From: an uncultured Aquimarina sp.
GTDB taxonomy: Bacteria; Bacteroidota; Bacteroidia; Flavobacteriales; Flavobacteriaceae
Reading direction: 5' to 3'
NCBI GenBank assembly: GCA_947489685.1
Contig: CANLEM010000006.1
Coordinates: forward strand, 62,001 to 126,000
DNA length: 64,000 nucleotides
Each line of letters begins with the position of its first letter. The first letter of the stretch is position 1. Shown piece after piece: positions 56,452 to 64,000 of the stretch. The notes beneath the pieces are model-generated. The model made no database searches. It saw only the letters and a list, made by a program, of their open reading frames with translations, and was not told where the DNA came from. The position numbers were made by a program, and so were the translations under genes.

Positions 56452-57300
56452 AAAAATAACAGTTTTGTTATTGTACACCAATACCTTTCGCTCAATATGA
56501 TGTTTGATAGCTCTCGATAGTACAATCTTTTCAAGATCTCTTCCTTTTAATATAAAATCTTGAACATTATGTACATGTGATACTCTTACAATTTCCTGTT
56601 CGATTATTGGGCCTTCATCCAGATCAGAGGTTACATAATGACTCGTGGCTCCAATGATTTTTACTCCTCTTTCATAAGCCGAATGATAAGGTTTAGCGCC
56701 AGGAAAGGCAGGTAAAAAAGAATGATGGATATTAATAATTTTATTAGGATATGTATTTACAAACTTTGGAGACAAGATCTGCATGTATCTGGCCAAAACG
56801 ATAAAATCGATTTTATGCTCTTTAAGGATTTTGAGTTGTTCTGTTTCGGCCTGTGCTTTATTTTTTTTAGTAATAGGTATATGTTTGAAAGGAACATTAA
56901 AAGCTTCAGCAATAGGTTTAAGAGTGAGATGATTACTTATAATGATTGGTATTTTTATATGGAGTTCACCAGATGCATACCTTCCTAAGATGTCATACAA
57001 ACAATGATCGTATTTTGACACAAAAAGTGCCATTTTGGGCTTTTTATCGGTATTATACATCTCCCAATGCATATTGTGATTTTTTGCGACTTCTTCATTA
57101 AAGGATTCTTTGAATTGTGCTAATTTTTTCTCGTCCTGATCAAATTCACATTCCAACCTCATAAAAAATTCTCCTAATTCGCGATCTACATGTTGTTCTA
57201 TATAGACTGTATTTCCTTTTTTGTAGAGGATAAAGTTTGTAACAGTAGCAATGATCCCTTTTTTATCAGGACAGTTGATTAGTAAAGTAGTCTTTTTCAT
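56446..57300 (-). CDS. purU: Formyltetrahydrofolate deformylase
   Basis: ACT domain (LLINCPDKKGIIATVTNF), IVLARYMQILSPKFVNTYPNKIINIHHSFLPAFPGAKPYHSAYERGVKIIGATSHYVTSDLDEGPIIEQ. Confidence 0.97.
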   Translation of the reverse strand: MKKTTLLINCPDKKGIIATVTNFILYKKGNTVYIEQHVDRELGEFFMRLECEFDQDEKKLAQFKESFNEEVAKNHNMHWEMYNTDKKPKMALFVSKYDHCLYDILGRYASGELHIKIPIIISNHLTLKPIAEAFNVPFKHIPITKKNKAQAETEQLKILKEHKIDFIVLARYMQILSPKFVNTYPNKIINIHHSFLPAFPGAKPYHSAYERGVKIIGATSHYVTSDLDEGPIIEQEIVRVSHVHNVQDFILKGRDLEKIVLSRAIKHHIERKVLVYNNKTVIFS

Positions 57301-57436
57301 TGGTGAACACGTTTTCTGTAGATAAACTTACCCAGAAACCATAGTATTTACCAATATTTATCTCTGATATTCTTTAAAAATCGCAGTTTTTACCGAATTG
57401 CAATTTTGCGATATGTTTTTCTAAAGAATCATTAAT

Positions 57437-57472
57437 ACAAAAGGTTGATTTGTTTTCAAATCAACCTTTTGT
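57437..57472 (-). terminator. Hairpin downstream of the metalloprotease gene
   Basis: ACAAAAGGTTGATTTG-TTTT-CAAATCAACCTTTTGT, perfect 16-bp stem. Confidence 0.6.
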
Positions 57473-57493
57473 AGAGTAACTTATTAATAAGTG

Positions 57494-60106
57494 TTATTTT
57501 ACTTCGTCAATTGCATTACTGATTAACGTTTTGATATGATCTTTATGTGCTTTGGTTAATGTATTACCTGACCCATTAGAAATCATAGAACGCACTTTTT
57601 TAAGATTGTAAAGCGCCATCGATTTAGCAGCGTTAGTATACTTTATTCTTTGTTCAGGATTTGATTTTGCTAAAATACGTATCAGTTTTTGAGTGTATTC
57701 TAATTGTAAATTCTGTCTAAATGTATTGATACTTCCTGATACATCTTTTTGAAATATAGCATTGTTTAAATCTGTCATATATTCAGATAATGAATAGGTA
57801 TTTCCGTACAATTCAGAATCAGTTATTCTTTGTAAAGTGTTTGGATGCAAAATGTGATCTAAAATTCTTTTCTGATAGCTCAAAACTACTTCATGAATCT
57901 TTGGATCCTCTGGTCCTCTGAAGAAATTATATCCTCTTCGCTGTATGGCAATATAATTATATAGATCATTAGGAACATCATATGCATTAGGTGCAAAGAC
58001 ATATTTGCTTAAAGCTTTCATTGCTCTTTTTTGGTCTTCATAACTTACTGGTGTGTAGGGTTTTAAATTATTATCTTGCCCAATCATACTCCTGTCTACA
58101 TAAACACCGCCTATAAATCGAGAAATTACATCACCGGCACGACCGTATTGTCGTCGTAGAATAAAATAAGCTTGTCTCAACTCTTGATAAGATTGCCCCT
58201 TTTTATTAAATTGATTTTTAATTTGTGGCATAAGTTGATTAACCAATTCCATTCTGTTGATAGAGTATGTGATTTGATCATTAGATAAATCCCCAGTCAT
58301 AACTCTTGGATCTATCGCTTTTCCTGGAGAACGCATATCATCTGCATCATTACCAAAAATTAATTCAGGTTTATTAGATTGGTCGGCGATTTTTTCTAAT
58401 TCATTCGCAGACTTTACAGGTGTATAGCCGTATTGAATAGCCCAAACATCATATGGTCCTACAGTGGTCGAAAAATATTGTCCTTGATTTATTTTGTCAT
58501 TGGTTAAATTAATAGCAGTATAATCCATCACAGAACCTGTAAGACATTTTCCTTTTATAAATTCTTTGTCAGCAAGTTGTTCTGGAGAGAATAATTGACT
58601 AGCTTTCATATTATGATTTAAACCAAGTGTATGTCCTACTTCATGCATTATCAATTCTTTCATAGCTTCTCTTTTCATGCCGTTCATTTCATTATCATTA
58701 GAACCAGATGCTAATAAGGCCGTTTGACCAAAAAGTGAATTTTCTTGCATGATATATCCATAAGAGCAGTATTGGTGTTTGTTTTTATCTAGTGGAGAAG
58801 AAAATTTTTGATTTTCGGACTGGTCGTTGGCAGTAAGGTTAAATAACCTATCAAATTTTACACGATTGGTATGAAAAACATATTCTAACATAATATCGGC
58901 TCCCAAAATTTGCCCTGTTCTTGGATTAACAAAACTAGGCCCATACCCTCCAAAAGGAGGTTGTGGGGAAGAGGTCCATCGTAAAACGTTATATCTAATA
59001 TCACCTGCATCCCATTGTGCATCATCGGGTTGAGTTTTTACCACTATTGCATTTTTAAAGCCCGCTTTTTCAAATGCCTTGTTCCATTCTAACACGGCTT
59101 CCTTAATAGTCTCTCTAAATTCTACAGGAGTGGTATTTTCAATCCACCACTCGATAGGTTGGATAGGTTCGGAGATAGCCGCTGCAGGATCTTTTTTTAT
59201 TAAATTCCAACGATGTACCAGATCTCTATAAGGAGTCGGACTAGTAGACGTCATATCGGTAACTTGAGTAAGAAAATAACCTACTCTCGGGTCATCATAT
59301 CTAGGCTGATATTTATTCTTGGGCATGGCAATTAAACTATGCTCTACTTTAATGGTAATGTTTCTTCCATCACTTACAGCGTTAGATCCACCATTAAGAA
59401 TAGATGGATTAGTGTAGACATAATGACTATTGATATTAGTGTTTTCGGGATAATTTTTTATCGATTTAATTTTAGTTTTATCATTATCAAGTTTCCCTAC
59501 TTTAAAAGCAAAAGGTGATTGTTTAGGAAATGTAGGAGCTTTAACTTGTTGAAAAGTCTCTTTAAGAAAAAGATTGTCTGATTTAATGAGGTATAGTCCT
59601 TTTTCTTTATCATGAGCTTCTACTTTCAGACTAGCCATAATACCTTCACTAATATTTGCACTAGAGGATTTTGAGAGGGCATTATTTTTGTCAAAATAAA
59701 ATGACGAATTTTGAGTGATAAATTCTATTTTATTATAATGTTTCTCGATTTTAAAAACTTTAGAACCGCGATATGCTCCTCGAAAAGTACCAGCATCTAG
59801 AACTCCATCAGAAATTTGACTAAAATAGATGAATTCCTTTCCTATTTGATCTTTATTGATTAGCATATGAGTAGTTCCGTCTATAGAGTCTCTATAGATT
59901 GTAAATAACCCTTCAATTTTTTCACTTTTTTTTACAAGTTCCTCTATGGTCTTCTCTTTACCTTCTTTTGTAGAGTCTACTTGTTCTTTTTCTCCTTTTT
60001 TCGATTTCTTTCTCTTTTTTTGAGCGCTAATGTCTTGGATTCCAATTCCTACGATGAAGAGGAACGATAGGAATAATATTCTGTTTTTTGTTGATGTTAA
60101 TTTCAT
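57494..60106 (-). CDS. Secreted zinc-dependent metalloprotease (DUF5117/DUF4953-type)
   Basis: MHEVGHTLGLNHNMKAS (HExxHxxGxxH), GYFLTQVTDMTSTSPTPYRDLVHRWNL, signal peptide. Confidence 0.9.
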   Translation of the reverse strand: MKLTSTKNRILFLSFLFIVGIGIQDISAQKKRKKSKKGEKEQVDSTKEGKEKTIEELVKKSEKIEGLFTIYRDSIDGTTHMLINKDQIGKEFIYFSQISDGVLDAGTFRGAYRGSKVFKIEKHYNKIEFITQNSSFYFDKNNALSKSSSANISEGIMASLKVEAHDKEKGLYLIKSDNLFLKETFQQVKAPTFPKQSPFAFKVGKLDNDKTKIKSIKNYPENTNINSHYVYTNPSILNGGSNAVSDGRNITIKVEHSLIAMPKNKYQPRYDDPRVGYFLTQVTDMTSTSPTPYRDLVHRWNLIKKDPAAAISEPIQPIEWWIENTTPVEFRETIKEAVLEWNKAFEKAGFKNAIVVKTQPDDAQWDAGDIRYNVLRWTSSPQPPFGGYGPSFVNPRTGQILGADIMLEYVFHTNRVKFDRLFNLTANDQSENQKFSSPLDKNKHQYCSYGYIMQENSLFGQTALLASGSNDNEMNGMKREAMKELIMHEVGHTLGLNHNMKASQLFSPEQLADKEFIKGKCLTGSVMDYTAINLTNDKINQGQYFSTTVGPYDVWAIQYGYTPVKSANELEKIADQSNKPELIFGNDADDMRSPGKAIDPRVMTGDLSNDQITYSINRMELVNQLMPQIKNQFNKKGQSYQELRQAYFILRRQYGRAGDVISRFIGGVYVDRSMIGQDNNLKPYTPVSYEDQKRAMKALSKYVFAPNAYDVPNDLYNYIAIQRRGYNFFRGPEDPKIHEVVLSYQKRILDHILHPNTLQRITDSELYGNTYSLSEYMTDLNNAIFQKDVSGSINTFRQNLQLEYTQKLIRILAKSNPEQRIKYTNAAKSMALYNLKKVRSMISNGSGNTLTKAHKDHIKTLISNAIDEVK

Positions 60107-60379
60107 TTTAAAATAATTTTTTATTCGAATAGGTGTTGAAGATATCGTTTTCTTATATTAGTTTATAAGTGTTTAACAGTCTCGTTAACAATAATTAATT
60201 GTTCTATGCGTCTCAATTTTGTAATTTGAACCTTATTAGAAGAACATAAGCTTAAGTTGGTTATAGTATCCATAATAAGTTGATAAATATGGATAAGTAA
60301 ATTATATAATTCTAAAAAAATAATCCTTTTTGATGCGTATTTCGTAAATTAGCGCCATCAAAATCACTATTTATTGTCA

Positions 60380-63300
60380 ATGGAACAAATTGCACCCTAT
60401 ACACCCAAGAATAAAGTAAGAATTGTTACTGCAGCATCATTATTTGATGGACACGATGCGGCCATTAATATCATGAGACGTATTATCCAATCAACTGGTG
60501 TTGAGGTAATACATTTAGGACACGATCGCAGTGTAGAAGAAGTAGTTAATTGCGCAATACAAGAAGATGCCAATGCTATAGCAATGACGTCGTATCAAGG
60601 AGGGCATAATGAATATTTTAAATATATGTATGACTTGCTTAAAGAAAAAGGAGCAACGCATATTAAAATATTTGGCGGTGGCGGAGGAGTAATTCTTCCT
60701 GAAGAGATAAAAGATTTGATGGATTATGGAATTACCCGAATTTATTCTCCAGATGATGGGAGAGAGTTAGGATTACAGGGAATGATAAATGATCTTGTAA
60801 TGCAGGCAGATTTTCCAATAGGAGATGGATTAAATGGAGAAGCAGATCATCTGGCCGAAAAAGAAATAGGAGCAATTGCACGAGTAATTTCTGCAGCCGA
60901 AAACTTTCCTGAAATTGCAAAGAATACACTAAACGAAATACATAAAAAAAATAAAACCTCAAAAACTCCTGTATTAGGTATTACCGGTACTGGGGGAGCC
61001 GGTAAATCATCGCTGGTAGATGAATTGGTTCGTCGATTTTTAATCGATTTTCCGGAAAAAACTATGGGAATCATTTCTGTAGACCCTTCCAAACGAAAAA
61101 CAGGAGGTGCGTTATTAGGAGATCGTATTCGCATGAACGCTATCAATTCTCCTAGAGTATATATGCGTTCTTTGGCTACACGTCAATCCAACTTGGCATT
61201 ATCTAAATATGTAGCTGAAGCTATTGAAGTATTAAAAGCAGCAGAATTTGATTTAATTATTCTTGAGACTTCAGGAATTGGGCAATCGGATACAGAAATT
61301 TTAGAACATAGTGATACTTCTCTATATGTAATGACTCCCGAGTTTGGAGCGGCTACTCAGTTAGAAAAGATCGATATGCTTGATTTTGCAGACTTGGTAG
61401 CTATTAACAAATTTGACAAAAGAGGTTCTCTGGATGCTTTACGAGATGTAAAAAAACAGTATATGCGTAATCATAACCTTTGGGATACGCATCAAGATGA
61501 TTTACCTGTATATGGCACGATTGCTTCGCAGTTTAATGATCCAGGCATGAATACATTGTATAAGGCCATTATGGATAAAGTGGTTGAAAAAACAGGAGCA
61601 GCGCTAAAATCTGATTTTCATATTTCTAAAGAAATGTCTGAAAAGATATTTGTAATTCCGCCTAGCAGAACAAGATACTTGTCTGAAATAGCAGAGAATA
61701 ATAGAGGGTATGATAAAACAGTGAGTACGCAGGTAGAGGTTGCTCAAAAATTATATGGTATCTATAAAACGATCTGTAGTGTTGCCGATGTTAATTTTAT
61801 AGGATTGTCTAAAAATGGTATTGAGGATGACAACCTTCGTAAAGTAACAAATGACGATAATTCGGATTTCTTGAAATTATTATTGGCAGAATTTGATAGA
61901 GTAAAACTTAATCTTGACCCATATAATTGGGAAATTATAACGGGTTGGGCAACTAAACTCAAAAAATATAAAGACCCTATTTACTCGTTTAAAGTAAGGG
62001 ATAAGGAGATTAAAATTGAAACACATACCGAGTCGTTATCGCACACTCAAATCCCTAAAGTAGCTTTGCCAAAATATGAAGCTTGGGGCGATGTTTTAAA
62101 ATGGTCTTTACAAGAAAATGTTCCGGGAGAGTTTCCATATGCATCAGGTTTATATCCTTTTAAACGAACGGGAGAAGATCCAACACGAATGTTTGCCGGA
62201 GAAGGAGGGCCAGAACGTACTAACCGACGTTTCCATTACGTAAGTTTAGGAATGCCAGCAAAACGTTTGTCTACAGCTTTTGATTCGGTGACATTATATG
62301 GTAATGACCCAGATCATAGACCTGATATCTATGGTAAAATTGGTAATGCAGGTGTATCTATTTGTTGTTTGGACGATGCAAAAAAATTGTATTCTGGTTT
62401 TGATCTTACCCATGCAATGACATCTGTGAGTATGACCATAAATGGTCCAGCACCTATGTTATTAGGATTCTTTATGAATGCTGCAATTGATCAAAATTGT
62501 GAGAAGTATATTAAAGAAAATGATCTGGAAGTCGAGGTCGAAGGAAAGATTAAAAAAATATATAAAGATAAAGGAGTTGAGCGTCCTCAATATCAAGGCG
62601 AACTTCCTGAAGGTAATGATGGATTAGGATTGATGTTATTAGGAGTTACAGGAGATCAAGTACTGCCAAAAGACGTTTATGACAAGATTAAAGCAGAAAC
62701 TCTAAATACGGTTAGAGGTACTGTACAAGCAGATATATTAAAAGAAGATCAAGCGCAAAACACATGTATTTTCTCTACAGAATTTGCATTGCGATTAATG
62801 GGAGATGTACAGGAATATTTTATAGAAAAACAAGTTCGAAACTTTTACTCAGTATCCATATCGGGATATCATATAGCAGAAGCAGGTGCCAACCCAATTA
62901 CGCAACTAGCATTGACCCTGGCTAATGGATTTACATATGTTGAGTATTATTTAAGCCGCGGAATGGATATTAATAAGTTTGGTCCAAACTTATCTTTCTT
63001 TTTCTCTAATGGTATCGATCCAGAATATGCTGTAATTGGTCGTGTCGCTCGTAAAATTTGGGCAAAGGCACTAAAACATAAATATGCTGCCAATCCAAGA
63101 GCGCAAATGTTAAAGTACCATATCCAGACTTCTGGTCGATCGTTACATGCTCAGGAAATTGACTTTAATGACATTCGTACTACGTTACAGGCATTATATG
63201 CCATATATGATAATTGTAATTCTTTGCATACTAATGCATACGATGAGGCTATTACCACACCAACTGAAGAGTCGGTACGTAGAGCTATGGCAATACAGTT

Positions 63301-63814
63301 GATTATAAATAAAGAATTAGGTCTGGCTAAGAACGAAAACCCTATCCAGGGATCTTTTATTATCGAAGAATTAACAGATCTGGTTGAAGAAGCTGTACTA
63401 ACAGAATTTGATAGGATAACCGAACGTGGTGGAGTTCTGGGAGCAATGGAAACTATGTACCAGCGTAGTAAAATACAAGAAGAAAGTTTGTATTACGAAA
63501 CTTTAAAACACACCGGAGAATTCCCAATTATTGGTGTAAATACATTCTTAAGTTCTAAAGGATCACCAACGGTTACTCCTGGCGAGGTTATTCGTGCTAC
63601 TGAAGAAGAGAAACAATATCAGATTACCATATTAAATAACCTTCATAAAGCCAAAGATGATGTAGCTGCCAAAGCACTTACTCAAGTACAGGAGGCTGCG
63701 GTACAGAATCAAAATATTTTTGAGATTTTAATGGAAGCTACCAAAGTATGTTCTTTAGGACAAATAACGGCAGCCTTATTTGAAGTAGGAGGACAGTATC
63801 GCAGAAATATGTAA
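60380..63814 (+). CDS. icmF: Fused isobutyryl-CoA mutase (B12-binding domain, MeaB-like GTPase, mutase)
   Basis: B12 domain ([17 protein letters not shown]...GHDRSVEEV), G-domain ([42 protein letters not shown]), mutase ([36 protein letters not shown]). Confidence 0.95.
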   Translation: MEQIAPYTPKNKVRIVTAASLFDGHDAAINIMRRIIQSTGVEVIHLGHDRSVEEVVNCAIQEDANAIAMTSYQGGHNEYFKYMYDLLKEKGATHIKIFGGGGGVILPEEIKDLMDYGITRIYSPDDGRELGLQGMINDLVMQADFPIGDGLNGEADHLAEKEIGAIARVISAAENFPEIAKNTLNEIHKKNKTSKTPVLGITGTGGAGKSSLVDELVRRFLIDFPEKTMGIISVDPSKRKTGGALLGDRIRMNAINSPRVYMRSLATRQSNLALSKYVAEAIEVLKAAEFDLIILETSGIGQSDTEILEHSDTSLYVMTPEFGAATQLEKIDMLDFADLVAINKFDKRGSLDALRDVKKQYMRNHNLWDTHQDDLPVYGTIASQFNDPGMNTLYKAIMDKVVEKTGAALKSDFHISKEMSEKIFVIPPSRTRYLSEIAENNRGYDKTVSTQVEVAQKLYGIYKTICSVADVNFIGLSKNGIEDDNLRKVTNDDNSDFLKLLLAEFDRVKLNLDPYNWEIITGWATKLKKYKDPIYSFKVRDKEIKIETHTESLSHTQIPKVALPKYEAWGDVLKWSLQENVPGEFPYASGLYPFKRTGEDPTRMFAGEGGPERTNRRFHYVSLGMPAKRLSTAFDSVTLYGNDPDHRPDIYGKIGNAGVSICCLDDAKKLYSGFDLTHAMTSVSMTINGPAPMLLGFFMNAAIDQNCEKYIKENDLEVEVEGKIKKIYKDKGVERPQYQGELPEGNDGLGLMLLGVTGDQVLPKDVYDKIKAETLNTVRGTVQADILKEDQAQNTCIFSTEFALRLMGDVQEYFIEKQVRNFYSVSISGYHIAEAGANPITQLALTLANGFTYVEYYLSRGMDINKFGPNLSFFFSNGIDPEYAVIGRVARKIWAKALKHKYAANPRAQMLKYHIQTSGRSLHAQEIDFNDIRTTLQALYAIYDNCNSLHTNAYDEAITTPTEESVRRAMAIQLIINKELGLAKNENPIQGSFIIEELTDLVEEAVLTEFDRITERGGVLGAMETMYQRSKIQEESLYYETLKHTGEFPIIGVNTFLSSKGSPTVTPGEVIRATEEEKQYQITILNNLHKAKDDVAAKALTQVQEAAVQNQNIFEILMEATKVCSLGQITAALFEVGGQYRRNM

Positions 63815-63838
63815 TATCAAAAATTAATAGACATAGGT

Positions 63839-63868
63839 TAAAAACCCTGCTCAAGAGCAGGGTTTTTC
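63839..63868 (+). terminator. Intrinsic terminator after icmF
   Basis: AAAAACCCTGCTCAAGAGCAGGGTTTTT. Confidence 0.9.
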
Positions 63869-63910
63869 GTTTGCAAGAGTTTCTTTATCTTTAGAGAAAA
63901 AGGAATACAT

Positions 63911-64000
63911 TTGTTTACCACTATAGAATATACTGTTACTGCTATTGTTTGTTTGATTTCGGCAATTGTAATTCAACGCATTTTTAGCAAAGAAAAACTT
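63911..64000 (+). CDS. Possible start of a membrane protein running off the window edge
   Basis: Frame open to the window end from TTG: LFTTIEYTVTAIVCLISAIVIQRIFSKEKL, hydrophobic. Confidence 0.35.
   Translation, partial: MFTTIEYTVTAIVCLISAIVIQRIFSKEKL

Noticed and set aside
1-64000. Phage defence systems, toxin-antitoxin pairs, IS elements or prophage
   Set aside because: No transposase, integrase, nuclease, RT or TA-like products found in the ORF list or by reading intergenic regions.

Overview
AT-rich chromosomal window with the features of a marine Flavobacteriaceae genome (Bacteroidetes; resembles Aquimarina-type gene content, which is inference only). Nearly all of it is readable as coding sequence. 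From left to right: a TRAP transporter (DctQ fragment, DctM, lipoprotein-type DctP); pyruvate carboxylase; an SGNH-SGNH-MBOAT acylation cassette; a UDG-like gene; a small ribosomal protein THX gene absent from the ORF track; a complete trpEGDCFBA operon (minus strand) preceded by an unlisted Trp-Trp-Trp leader peptide and attenuator; a MarR/YceI pair with a palindromic operator; a TlpA/thioredoxin/rhodanese cluster; and a chitin-utilization locus of about 26.5 kb. The chitin locus holds an AA10 LPMO, SSS transporter, LytS/LytTR system, SusC/SusD, NagB-PIG-L fusion, SMP-30-like lipoprotein, GlcNAc kinase, GH20, acetyl-CoA synthetase, a GH18 lipoprotein and a 1518-aa double-GH18 T9SS chitinase. 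After it come ssrA (tmRNA) with a 17-bp duplication of its 3' end, then housekeeping genes (saccharopine/alanine dehydrogenase-like, pyrF, purU, metalloprotease, fused isobutyryl-CoA mutase). No IS element, CRISPR array, rRNA or canonical tRNA was recognised. The most interesting items are the trp attenuator, the self-contained chitin-to-acetyl-CoA gene set with a NagB-PIG-L fusion and no separate nagA, and the tmRNA 3'-end duplication.
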